A stretch of 9,434 bases of DNA from the NCBI GenBank assembly GCA_030625525.1, contig DAOUQR010000021.1, forward strand, positions 1-9,434. Reading direction: 5' to 3'. The position numbers and the translations under genes are program-made. Within the stretch, counting starts at the first letter, position 1. The number at the start of each line of letters is the position of its first letter. Positions 1 through 7,251 of this stretch are shown here, one piece after another. The DNA is from Pseudomonadota bacterium. GTDB taxonomy: Bacteria > Pseudomonadota > Gammaproteobacteria > DAOUQR01. The notes under the pieces are model-generated. The model made no database searches. It was not told the origin of the DNA and saw nothing but the letters and a program-made list of their open reading frames with translations.

Positions 1-1
1 T

Positions 2-2014
2 TACCAGACATTTTTATCGATATTAGAAGTTCACGGTTACGCGGCCATCCCCTCTGGAAAAGTTGTAAAAATTGTACCGCTCACTGAAGCAAAGGGCTCG
101 GGCACTAAAGTGCTCAGTGTGCCATCTATGGCCAGCGGCGCTCAGCAAGTTGTTCGAGTCATCCATGCGGACTATGTGCCCGTTAAAAAATTGTTAACAG
201 CGTTGAAAGCCCTTATTCCACGATCCAGTCATATCTCTTTTTATGAACCGTCTAATGACATGATTGTTGCTGCCACGGCTGAGAATGTCTCTAAGATTGA
301 AGAAATTGTTGCGCGCCTTGATAAGCCTTCAGAAGGCGGGACGGAGTTAATTCGATTGAAGTATGCGGTTGCATCTGATGTGGCTTCAACCTTAGAAGGT
401 ATGGAAAAATTACAAAAAAATACTTCACGTCCCATTGTCATCACTTACGATGAACGGACAAACAGCTTATTACTGAGCGGTGGTCGAAGTCGTCGATTAC
501 GATTGCGCACTATCATCGCGCAACTTGATTCAGCGGGATCCAGCACCGGGAATACAAGAGTTATGTACTTAAAGTATATAAGAGCGGCGGATATTGCACC
601 GATTCTGGCAAATATGATCGAGGGATACAAAGCTGAGACAAGTTCCGGCTCTCAAAATAGGCGTTCAAAGACTTCAGTCCCAAGAAGGCCTAGTGGTGTA
701 CGTAATCCTCTGGGGAACACCTTAACCAGCACTTCGCGTGTTAGAGGAGGGCGTTCGACATCAAGCAGTTCTCTTTTGGATCAATTTGGCCAAGCGGGAA
801 ATTTTAATTTACCTGATGATGACCGCCAACGCAGCGGTAGTGCAGGACCGTCTGTGCAGTGGGAAGAAACCACCAACTCAGTTATTGTTAAAGCGCCACC
901 CGGGATCCTTCGATCCGTGCGCAATGTCATTGCAAAACTTGATATTCGCCGGCCTCAAGTTTTAGTTGAGGTGATTGTCGCAGAGGTGACTGTGCGCCGT
1001 GCTCGTGAACTGGGTGTTGAATGGAATGGCGCAGGTGATGTTGCGCTTAATACACGCTTCCCTTCTGCTGCCTTGACTAACATTGCGAGTGGTTTCAGAG
1101 GGGCGGGAGATGCCACGACTCTGGGTAATGGTATGACGATTGGTTTCTTTAATAATGGAAACCTACGAGCAATCGTTAGAGCTTTAGCCAGTGATGTTTC
1201 AACCAATATTCTTGCTACGCCAAATATTGTGACTTTAGATAATGAAGCGGCTGCCATTAAAGTCGGCCAGTTAGTGCCATTCGCTGTGGGTACATCAACG
1301 GATACCACCTCTCAAGGCGGTACACCGTTCACTTCGTTTGAACGTGAAGAAGTGGGATTGAGTTTAACAATCAGACCACAGATCACGCATTCAGGTGCTA
1401 TTCGCATGTACATTCAGAATATTCTTTCTTCTATTATTCCCGGCACGCAAGAAACTAATCCGGGCAATAATGCCACCACAAGTGAGCGCGTGATATCAAC
1501 CAATGTCATGGTTGATAATGGGCAGGTATTGGTGTTAGGTGGTTTGATTCAGTCTAACTGGACTGAGACCGTCAATAAAGTCCCTCTTTTAGGTGATTTA
1601 CCTGGGGGGTTAGGGCTGGCATTTAGATCGACAGCGAAAACCTTAGAAAAAACAAATCTCATGATATTCATCAAGCCAATAATTTTGCGTGACACAGCAA
1701 CCGGCATACAAGTGACGAATGGTAAGTACAGTCAGATCCGTGCTAAGCAGATTGATTCAACCCGCGAATTAGCACGACCGTTTAGAAGCGAAACGCCAAC
1801 TCTGCCACCACTGGATGGCCCTCAGAAAATTCCACAACCGTTTCCGTTGATGCAACCTCAACCACGTATGACAGTCTATGGTCAACGAGGACACGCATTA
1901 CCGCCCGCTGAAATGCAGGGTCCAGCGCGAAAGTCAGCTAGACAGCAACGACGATTACCACATCCAATGAGCATGAGTCGCTCATCAAGAAAGCATCGTC
2001 GAGGGCGCGCTTAG
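2..2014 (+). CDS. gspD: GspD, T2SS outer-membrane secretin (5' end truncated by window)
   Basis: This gene encodes the T2SS secretin, the multimeric outer-membrane channel through which folded periplasmic proteins leave the cell. The frame is open to the window edge, giving 670 visible residues. The first 30 or so (YQTFLSILEVHGYAAIPSG and on to VVKIVPL) match the end of an N0 domain, so the GTG at 110 is not the start and the signal peptide lies upstream of the window. Approximate domains in visible numbering: N1 49-109, N2 115-178, N3 184-316, secretin core 317-564 with VPLLGDLPGGLGLAFRS near 527-543, then a tail to 670. N3 holds a Ser/Arg/Gly-rich insert of about 75 residues (210-284). The tail is Pro/Gln-rich and ends strongly basic (9 Arg and 2 Lys in the last 29 residues). 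The gene is followed by a hairpin terminator and faces a minus-strand lipoprotein gene. Family assignment is firm; the tail's role is unknown. Confidence 0.97.
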   Translation, partial: YQTFLSILEVHGYAAIPSGKVVKIVPLTEAKGSGTKVLSVPSMASGAQQVVRVIHADYVPVKKLLTALKALIPRSSHISFYEPSNDMIVAATAENVSKIEEIVARLDKPSEGGTELIRLKYAVASDVASTLEGMEKLQKNTSRPIVITYDERTNSLLLSGGRSRRLRLRTIIAQLDSAGSSTGNTRVMYLKYIRAADIAPILANMIEGYKAETSSGSQNRRSKTSVPRRPSGVRNPLGNTLTSTSRVRGGRSTSSSSLLDQFGQAGNFNLPDDDRQRSGSAGPSVQWEETTNSVIVKAPPGILRSVRNVIAKLDIRRPQVLVEVIVAEVTVRRARELGVEWNGAGDVALNTRFPSAALTNIASGFRGAGDATTLGNGMTIGFFNNGNLRAIVRALASDVSTNILATPNIVTLDNEAAAIKVGQLVPFAVGTSTDTTSQGGTPFTSFEREEVGLSLTIRPQITHSGAIRMYIQNILSSIIPGTQETNPGNNATTSERVISTNVMVDNGQVLVLGGLIQSNWTETVNKVPLLGDLPGGLGLAFRSTAKTLEKTNLMIFIKPIILRDTATGIQVTNGKYSQIRAKQIDSTRELARPFRSETPTLPPLDGPQKIPQPFPLMQPQPRMTVYGQRGHALPPAEMQGPARKSARQQRRLPHPMSMSRSSRKHRRGRA

Positions 2015-2046
2015 TTTTATCCGGTAGTTTAGAATGAAAAGATGAA

Positions 2047-2084
2047 TGGGGTCAGGCCTTGGGCCTGACCTCAGCTTTTCTTTT
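2047..2084 (+). terminator. Rho-independent terminator after gspD, possibly bidirectional
   Basis: A perfect 9-bp stem (GGTCAGGCC at 2050-2058, GGCCTGACC at 2062-2070) closes on a TTG loop. It extends outward by a G-T wobble, G-C and T-A pair. TTTTCTTTT follows at 2076-2084. The flanks GAAAAG (2036-2041) and CTTTTC (2075-2080) are also complementary, so the element could serve the convergent lipoprotein gene in reverse, with a weaker T-tract. The T-tract runs two bases into that gene's stop codon. The core palindrome also resembles a dispersed repeat (see findings). Confidence 0.85.
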
Positions 2085-2784
2085 ACGGCAACATTTTTTG
2101 CTGAATATCAGCCCAGGCTAGAACTTTTGATGCCTGTTCAATGCCTTTTTCAGTAATATGCTTACGTGCAGCGGTGGCTTCTTTTGCGTTAAGGAAGCTA
2201 CCCATCACAAGCGCGTAGTAGAATTGTTTATTCTTTTTAAAGCGATAGCTTGCAAGATGATTGGTTTCTTTCACTGCTTTGCGTATTTTAGCTAAGTCTT
2301 TTTTAGATTTTGATGTGCCTAAGCGCACTGTATAGCCTTGAGGCGGTTGTGCTCGCATCCAGTCCAGATCGGTGAGGGCATGTTGCGAGGTTTCTGTTAT
2401 TGGAGCTTTAGCTTGTTCATCAAATTCTTCTTCTTGATATTCATGCATTTTAATTGGGGGAGGGTTGTTATAAGCATCCGCGGTTAATATATGCAAGGCC
2501 TGTTGTGATGGGACATAACCTTTTTTAGCCGAGCGTTTAAACCAACTGCGAGCAAGATCTCTATCTTTCGAAATACCAATACCATAATAATTCATATAAC
2601 CCACCGCATATTGCGCTCGGGTATCACCATGTCTAGCCAATCTTTCTAGGCGATCATAGGCATGCATATAGTGGCCGACGGCAAATTCATTTTCGGCTTT
2701 CACGTAAGAGTTTCGGTAAGTCATACAACTAGAAAGTAGGAGTGCGCTGAGCGCTATGCCGCTGAATTTAACTAACTTTTTCAT
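2083..2784 (-). CDS. Lipoprotein with Sel1-like repeat and C-terminal SPOR domain
   Basis: This predicted 233-residue lipoprotein starts with a basic N-terminus, a hydrophobic segment and the lipobox LLLSSC, making Cys20 the lipidated residue. Residue +2 is Met, not Asp, which favours the outer membrane. Residues about 56-90 (AQYAVGYMNYYGIG, then a WFKRSAKKGY helix) fit a Sel1/TPR-like repeat. After an acidic linker rich in E, D and P (about 105-140), residues 148-230 (starting YTVRLGTSKSKKDL and including YYALVMGSF) fit a SPOR fold, known to bind peptidoglycan stripped of stem peptides. The ATG at 2784 is preferred over one 48 bases upstream because GGAG lies 5 bases before it and the signal peptide then starts at residue 1. 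It converges on gspD and diverges from gspC. Its function is not known. A T2SS accessory role, such as secretin piloting or wall anchoring, is inference from position; a general envelope or division role is the alternative. Confidence 0.88.
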   Translation of the reverse strand: MKKLVKFSGIALSALLLSSCMTYRNSYVKAENEFAVGHYMHAYDRLERLARHGDTRAQYAVGYMNYYGIGISKDRDLARSWFKRSAKKGYVPSQQALHILTADAYNNPPPIKMHEYQEEEFDEQAKAPITETSQHALTDLDWMRAQPPQGYTVRLGTSKSKKDLAKIRKAVKETNHLASYRFKKNKQFYYALVMGSFLNAKEATAARKHITEKGIEQASKVLAWADIQQKMLP

Positions 2785-2789
2785 TTTTT

Positions 2790-2793
2790 CTCC
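2790..2793 (-). promoter_or_regulatory. Ribosome binding site of the SPOR lipoprotein gene
   Basis: GGAG on the minus strand lies 5 bases before the ATG at 2784. A second purine run (AAGGA, 2795-2799) lies just upstream. This site decides the start: it places the ATG directly before the lipoprotein signal peptide and makes the longer frame beginning at 2832 unlikely. Confidence 0.7.
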
Positions 2794-2859
2794 ATCCTTA
2801 GGGAACTTTTCCGTAGATTGTGCGTCTAACAATGCAAATGCAACAATAAATCATCATTA

Positions 2860-2888
2860 ATTGTATAGACATAGAGAGGGTTTGTCAT
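2860..2888 (-). promoter_or_regulatory. Sigma-70-like promoter for the SPOR lipoprotein gene
   Basis: On the minus strand ATGACA (2888-2883, 5 of 6 matches to the -35 consensus) is followed by exactly 17 bases and TACAAT (2865-2860, 5 of 6 matches to the -10 consensus). Transcription would begin near 2853, giving a leader of about 70 bases before the ATG at 2784. The -35 box overlaps the gspC start codon on the other strand. In the same intergenic stretch (2785-2886) I see no equally good promoter for gspC. Two adjacent ATGCAA hexamers (2832-2843) are the only other pattern noted there. Confidence 0.5.
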
Positions 2889-3606
2889 GATTAATATGCA
2901 AGATTGGCGCTTAATAGGTTTACTCACGTTGATAGCTGTATTAGCCGTTATGGTGACGGTTCAGCTGTACGCACAAGTTTCACCTTGGGTCACAAACGAG
3001 AGTGTTGTAAAAGGCACATCGAGTCGTTCATCGGTTGTAACTTCAGATAAAGATGTGAAACAAATCGAAAAATGGCATTTATTTGGAAAAGCCGAACTGA
3101 CCGCGGTGAGAGTAACAAATTCCAAAGACATCAAGTTACACGGTGTATTTTTAGCAACGAACCCTAAAAAACGTAGGGCTGTTATCTCCGTTAATGACAA
3201 AGATGAAGAGCTCTATCGTGTTGGGGATAAATTACCTGGCAACTTGAAAATTCAAAAAATTGAGAAAGATAGAGTGGTTTATCGTCGAAATGGCAAATTG
3301 GAGGCCGTCGTGTTTGATGATCAATACCGTAAAACGGGTGCTAGGCTTGTTACAAGAAAAACAATAAAAAACAAAAAACAAGCCAAAAGTAATTCAAAAT
3401 CCGGCCGATATAATTTCAATAGAGAGGATTGGCAGAAGCGTATCAAAGAGATGCGTGAAAAGGGTAATAGGTACAAAGGTAGAATGTTCGCTCCTGGTGC
3501 GCATGGCGATTCCATGCGAAATTTAGAGGATTTTAGAGGGATGGATAAAGAAAAATTACGTGAGCGCTTTAAATCGCTCAGAGGAAAAGGACCAGGGTTA
3601 AACTAG
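2887..3606 (+). CDS. gspC: GspC, T2SS inner-membrane linker protein without PDZ domain
   Basis: GspC is anchored in the inner membrane and contacts the GspD N-terminal domains through its periplasmic HR domain, joining the platform to the channel. The 239-residue product has a short cytoplasmic start, one membrane segment at about 9-29, a linker, and an HR domain at about 62-143 ([27 protein letters not shown] and [15 protein letters not shown] are typical landmarks). There is no PDZ domain. Instead residues 144-239 are a Lys/Arg-rich, low-complexity tail with helical stretches such as [13 protein letters not shown]. Some GspC relatives such as XcpP also lack PDZ and carry a coiled coil. The ATG at 2887 is chosen because GAGAGGG (2874-2880) lies 6 bases before it. 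It appears to head the gspC-to-gspL transcription unit, although no clear forward promoter was found. Confidence 0.93.
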   Translation: MINMQDWRLIGLLTLIAVLAVMVTVQLYAQVSPWVTNESVVKGTSSRSSVVTSDKDVKQIEKWHLFGKAELTAVRVTNSKDIKLHGVFLATNPKKRRAVISVNDKDEELYRVGDKLPGNLKIQKIEKDRVVYRRNGKLEAVVFDDQYRKTGARLVTRKTIKNKKQAKSNSKSGRYNFNREDWQKRIKEMREKGNRYKGRMFAPGAHGDSMRNLEDFRGMDKEKLRERFKSLRGKGPGLN

Positions 3607-3634
3607 AAATAAAGGGATTGGGGGAAGTCATCTC

Positions 3635-5104
3635 ATGGTTGAAAATGAATTAAGTTTTACGTATGCCCAGCGACACGGAGTTGTCATTCAGTCTGTCTCA
3701 GACAATGCTATTAAAATTGCACATCGAGATAAATTAACGCCGGCGACTCTAATAGAGTTGCAACGTCAATTCAAATTACCCCTTGAATTAGAACAGGTTG
3801 ACACAGACCGCTTCGAACATCTACTGACACAAACGTATCAAGCCAGTGGCAGTGCCGCTGAACAAATGGCGGCTGATATTGGTGATGAAATTGATCTTTC
3901 ACAAATGATGGAAGAGCTGCCGACTACAGAGGATTTGCTTGAAAGTGATGATGATGCACCGATTATTCGTTTGCTCAATGCGTTATTGAGTGAAGCGATT
4001 AAACAACAGGCGTCGGATATTCATTTCGAAACATTTGAAGAGACTGTTTTAGTTCGATTTCGTGTCGATGGGATCTTACGCGAAGTTCTACGTCCCCAAC
4101 GTGTCTTAGCCCCACTTTTGGTTTCACGGATCAAAGTGATGGCGAAATTAGATATTGCGGAAAAACGTTTGCCACAAGATGGACGTATTACCTTACGGAT
4201 TGCAGGACGAGCAGTGGATGTTCGGGTATCAACGATGCCATCTGCTCATGGTGAGCGGGTTGTTTTACGTTTATTAGATAAAAAATCCGCGCATTTAAAT
4301 TTAGCGGATCTAGGTATGGGTGAGGAGGCTTTAAAACACTTAAAAGACTTAATCTGTTTACCTCATGGGATCATTCTTGTTACCGGACCGACTGGTTCAG
4401 GTAAAACGACAACCTTATACGCGGCATTGACCGAATTAAATAGCGTCAGTCGTAATATTTTAACGGTTGAGGACCCGATTGAGTATTACTTGTCAGGCAT
4501 TGGGCAAACACAAGTTAATGCGAAAGTGGATATGACTTTTGCACGAGGATTACGAGCGATTTTACGCCAAGATCCGGATGTCGTGATGGTGGGTGAAATT
4601 CGAGATTTAGAAACGGCTGAAATCGCAGTTCAAGCCAGTTTAACCGGGCATTTAGTGTTATCAACCTTACATACCAATACCGCAATCGGTGCGGTGACTC
4701 GTTTACGAGATATGGGCATAGAGTCTTTTTTACTGGCCTCTAGTTTAATTGGGGTTGCAGCGCAACGCTTGGTTCGTCTACTTTGTCCTCAGTGTAAAGA
4801 AGCGGTTCCAGCGACCATGCGTCAATGTGGATTATTAGAAAAAGACACATTAAATCCACCGAGTATTTATCAAGCCAAAGGGTGTGATGCTTGTGATAAT
4901 ACCGGTTATAAAGGACGAACGGGTATTTACGAATTGATACCGATTGATGAGACCATGCGTAACATGATCCATGAAGATGCGAGTGAACATAAACTTGAAA
5001 AAGTGGCGCGGCAATCTTCACGAAGTATTCGTTATGATGGTTTTAGACGCGTATTGGCGGGTGATACCAGTATGGAAGAAGTATTACGTGTAACAAGTGG
5101 ATAA
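3635..5104 (+). CDS. gspE: GspE, T2SS assembly ATPase
   Basis: GspE is the cytoplasmic hexameric ATPase that powers pseudopilus assembly and docks on GspL and GspF. The 489 residues are close to the usual family length and all hallmark elements are intact: an N-terminal domain (about 1-95), Walker A GPTGSGKT at 251-258, the Asp box TVEDPIEY at 277-284, Walker B within [14 protein letters not shown] at 311-324, the His box [11 protein letters not shown] at 338-348, and the zinc-binding tetracysteine module C384-x2-C387 with C417-x2-C420. The last feature is typical of GspE and related PilB-type assembly ATPases rather than PilT. The start has a strong purine-rich ribosome site (GGGGGAAG, 3620-3627) 7 bases upstream. 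It lies 28 bases after gspC and 5 bases before gspF. No key residue is missing, so it should be active. Confidence 0.98.
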   Translation: MVENELSFTYAQRHGVVIQSVSDNAIKIAHRDKLTPATLIELQRQFKLPLELEQVDTDRFEHLLTQTYQASGSAAEQMAADIGDEIDLSQMMEELPTTEDLLESDDDAPIIRLLNALLSEAIKQQASDIHFETFEETVLVRFRVDGILREVLRPQRVLAPLLVSRIKVMAKLDIAEKRLPQDGRITLRIAGRAVDVRVSTMPSAHGERVVLRLLDKKSAHLNLADLGMGEEALKHLKDLICLPHGIILVTGPTGSGKTTTLYAALTELNSVSRNILTVEDPIEYYLSGIGQTQVNAKVDMTFARGLRAILRQDPDVVMVGEIRDLETAEIAVQASLTGHLVLSTLHTNTAIGAVTRLRDMGIESFLLASSLIGVAAQRLVRLLCPQCKEAVPATMRQCGLLEKDTLNPPSIYQAKGCDACDNTGYKGRTGIYELIPIDETMRNMIHEDASEHKLEKVARQSSRSIRYDGFRRVLAGDTSMEEVLRVTSG

Positions 5105-5109
5105 TAATA

Positions 5110-6324
5110 ATGGCTGTATACCGATACCAAGCGTTTGACAAGGCAGGCAAAGAAATCAGTGGTGTGCTGGAAGCGGACACGGATCGTCGAGTGCGCCAAC
5201 AGTTACGTGACAAAGGTTTAACCCCCTTACAAGTTGCACTCAGCGGAAAGTCTTCATCAAAATCGTCTAAGCAACACCGCGAACTATTTTCAAGCATTAG
5301 TTTATCTGAGCTAGCATTAATTACACGTGAACTTGCCAATCTAATTAGTGCCGCGCTGCCGATTGATGAAGCACTGACGGCAGTGTCAGAACAAATTTCA
5401 AAGGTGAAGGTTCGAAATAAAATAGTCCTTGTTCGAGCGAAGGTATTAGAGGGCTATTCCTTTGCAAAAGCCCTGGGTGAATACCCTAAAGATTTTTCAA
5501 AGGTGTATCGCTCAACGGTGGCTGCGGGTGAAGAATCAGGGCATTTAGATACGGTTTTAAATCGATTGGCGGATCACACGGAACAGCAAGTTGAGTTGCG
5601 TCATAAAATTCAACAAGCCCTAATTTATCCGGCTATTATGACAAGCGTTTCTTTATTGATTGTTACCTTTTTACTCGCTGTGGTAGTCCCCAGTATGGTC
5701 GAGGTCTTTAGTGATTTTAATCGTCAATTGCCTTTAGCTACGCGAATTTTATTAGCGGTTAGTGATGGCGTTCGTGATTACGGCATTTATATTGCAGTAT
5801 TTATTGCTGCATTGTCCTTTGGGTGGAAAATGTTATTAAAGAAAGATGCGTTTAAGTACTCGGTGCATCGATTTAACTTACGCTTACCCGTGATTGGTAA
5901 AAATTTACGGATCGTTAATACCGCACGCTTTTGTCGTACCCTGGGCATTTTATCCAGTGCCGGTGTGACGGTATTAGATGCGATGCGGATATCGGCGTCA
6001 TTGGTGAGCAACATGCCGATGCGTGAAGCGATTGAAAGTGCGACTCAAAAAGTCCAAGAGGGTGTTGCTATCAGTCTTGCATTGAAACAGACCGGGTATT
6101 TCTTACCCATCACCATTCACTTTATTGCCAATGGTGAAAAAAGTGGGTTTTTATCGGAAATGTTGCAGCGTGCGGCAGAGCACCAAGAGCAACATGTTAA
6201 GCGTGTCATATCGGCGAGCCTGACACTGTTTGAGCCCATACTTATTTTATTAATGGGCTGTATCGTTTTATTTATTGTGCTCGCTATTTTATTACCGATG
6301 TTTGATATGACGCAATTAATCTAA
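5110..6324 (+). CDS. gspF: GspF, T2SS inner-membrane platform protein
   Basis: GspF is the polytopic platform protein that couples GspE to the pseudopilins. The 404 residues match the family length. The N-terminus MAVYRYQAFDKAGKEISG is typical. Two repeated cytoplasmic helical domains are seen (about 65-170 and 268-373), each with the conserved pattern of a GEESG or GEKSG turn (140-144, 342-346). Membrane segments fall near 171-194, 222-242 and 374-396. VVPSMVEVFSDFNRQLP after the first segment is a strong family landmark. The start lies 5 bases after the gspE stop within an ATAATAATAATG run. The only ribosome-site candidate is a weak AGTGGA (5096-5101), so translation probably depends on coupling to gspE. 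It is distinguished from the pilus homologue PilC by context. Confidence 0.97.
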   Translation: MAVYRYQAFDKAGKEISGVLEADTDRRVRQQLRDKGLTPLQVALSGKSSSKSSKQHRELFSSISLSELALITRELANLISAALPIDEALTAVSEQISKVKVRNKIVLVRAKVLEGYSFAKALGEYPKDFSKVYRSTVAAGEESGHLDTVLNRLADHTEQQVELRHKIQQALIYPAIMTSVSLLIVTFLLAVVVPSMVEVFSDFNRQLPLATRILLAVSDGVRDYGIYIAVFIAALSFGWKMLLKKDAFKYSVHRFNLRLPVIGKNLRIVNTARFCRTLGILSSAGVTVLDAMRISASLVSNMPMREAIESATQKVQEGVAISLALKQTGYFLPITIHFIANGEKSGFLSEMLQRAAEHQEQHVKRVISASLTLFEPILILLMGCIVLFIVLAILLPMFDMTQLI

Positions 6325-6328
6325 GGAG
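6323..6328 (+). promoter_or_regulatory. Strong ribosome binding site of gspG
   Basis: AAGGAG overlaps the last two bases of the gspF stop codon and lies 7 bases before the gspG ATG. It is the closest match to the Shine-Dalgarno consensus among the gene starts in this window. That fits gspG encoding the major pseudopilin, which is needed in excess over its neighbours. The link to expression level is inference. Confidence 0.75.
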
Positions 6329-6335
6329 TTGATGA

Positions 6336-6770
6336 ATGAAAATATCAAAAGGTTTTACATTGATTGAAGTGATGGTGGTCGTCGTGATCTTGGGTGTGCT
6401 AGCGACATTTATTGTCCCCCAAATTATGTCACGACCCGATGAGGCAAAAGCAGTTAAAGCAAAACAAGATATTTTATCAATAGAAAGTGCGCTAGAACTT
6501 TATCGTCTTGATAACGGACTTTATCCAACGACGGATCAAGGTTTAGATGCTTTAGTCAGACCCCCATCGTCTGAACCGGCCGCATCAAACTGGAAGCGCG
6601 GTGGTTATCTAAAACGCTTGAGAAAAGATCCCTGGAATCGCCACTATCAATATTTGTCACCGGGCATTCAGAGTGAAATTGATATTTTCAGTTATGGCGC
6701 TGATGGAAAACCAGGTGGCGACGGTGTTAACTCAGACATTGGTAATTGGAATGATCCATCAAACAGTTGA
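6336..6770 (+). CDS. gspG: GspG, major pseudopilin
   Basis: GspG polymerises into the T2SS pseudopilus. The 144-residue precursor has a six-residue leader, MKISKG, cut before Phe7 by the prepilin peptidase (GspO/PilD), leaving FTLIE with the key Glu at mature position 5, then a hydrophobic helix (about 7-30). The body carries family landmarks: [39 protein letters not shown], and the C-terminal calcium-loop region [12 protein letters not shown] followed by NSDIGNW (about 119-138) with several acidic ligands. NRHYQY stands where GNPYQY is usual, a mild change. It has a strong ribosome site and its 3' end overlaps gspH by 20 bases. Confidence 0.97.
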   Translation: MKISKGFTLIEVMVVVVILGVLATFIVPQIMSRPDEAKAVKAKQDILSIESALELYRLDNGLYPTTDQGLDALVRPPSSEPAASNWKRGGYLKRLRKDPWNRHYQYLSPGIQSEIDIFSYGADGKPGGDGVNSDIGNWNDPSNS

Positions 6771-7251
6771 TAAACAAAAAGCGTTTACATTGATTGAATT
6801 GTTAATCGTCTTATTTATTATGACGTTGATTATCGGGATGATTATTGTTCGACTTGATCCCACGAGAGGGACGCAGCACCAATTGACGGCAACGGCGAAC
6901 CAGTTTTCTCGGCTGATGCATTTTGCGAAAGAGCAGTCAATTATAACAGGAAAAAGTATTGGCGTGATGATATTGCGACAGGAAATCCAGTTTATGCAAT
7001 TGAAAACTATTGACGGGGAGGGGATTTGGGAAACGATGCATCAGGTCAAAATTTTAAGACCAAGAAAATTACCTTTTGATATTCATTTGAATTTGAGAGA
7101 GCCCATTAAATCTCCGCCGCAAATTTTATTATATGCCAGCGGTGAAATTACTCCCTTTACTTTGGAGGTGCGAGCGGTTGGAGTTTCAAACTATTATACG
7201 GTTGTCGGAAATGAGAATGGTGATATGACAGTTGAGGAAATTAAGCCGTGA
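6751..7251 (+). CDS. gspH: GspH, minor pseudopilin
   Basis: GspH is a minor pseudopilin near the pseudopilus tip. The frame is open further upstream, but the ATG at 6751 gives a short, normal leader ([11 protein letters not shown]) and no other start lies between it and the mature N-terminus. Starts further left would add residues inside gspG. The product is 166 residues, 155 after cutting. The mature N-terminus is [18 protein letters not shown] with Glu5 present. The body ([20 protein letters not shown], then a beta-rich domain with [10 protein letters not shown]) fits the GspH/FimT fold. Position -1 is Ala (GCG, 6781-6783) rather than the near-universal Gly. There is no good ribosome site, so coupling to gspG is likely. 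Its stop overlaps the gspI start. Confidence 0.9.
   Translation: MIHQTVDKQKAFTLIELLIVLFIMTLIIGMIIVRLDPTRGTQHQLTATANQFSRLMHFAKEQSIITGKSIGVMILRQEIQFMQLKTIDGEGIWETMHQVKILRPRKLPFDIHLNLREPIKSPPQILLYASGEITPFTLEVRAVGVSNYYTVVGNENGDMTVEEIKP

Noticed and set aside
110..112. GTG as the start of gspD
   Set aside because: The same frame is open to base 2, and the residues before it match the end of a secretin N0 domain; the gene is simply cut by the window edge.
738..965. Plus-strand frame overlapping the GspD N3 insert
   Set aside because: It lies in a different frame within a clear secretin coding region and shows no domain or ribosome site; the N3 pattern resumes in the gspD frame on both sides.
955..1308. 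117-codon minus-strand frame opposite gspD
   Set aside because: Antisense shadow of the conserved secretin domain, with no recognisable protein features. Similar minus-strand frames opposite gspC, gspE, gspF and gspK/L were rejected for the same reason.
2785..2832. Longer N-terminus for the SPOR lipoprotein
   Set aside because: The extra 16 residues precede a complete lipoprotein signal peptide, and a GGAG site supports the ATG at 2784.
2832..2843. Tandem ATGCAA hexamers as an operator
   Set aside because: Two copies of a 6-mer in AT-rich DNA can arise by chance and match no operator I can name; noted only in the intergenic description.
2864..2869. TATAGA as a forward -10 box for gspC
   Set aside because: No -35 is found at 16-18 bases upstream, and transcription would begin at the ribosome site itself.
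6673..6750. Upstream start for gspH inside gspG
   Set aside because: It would add 26 residues read from the gspG coding sequence in another frame and give an abnormally long leader; the ATG at 6751 gives a normal prepilin leader.
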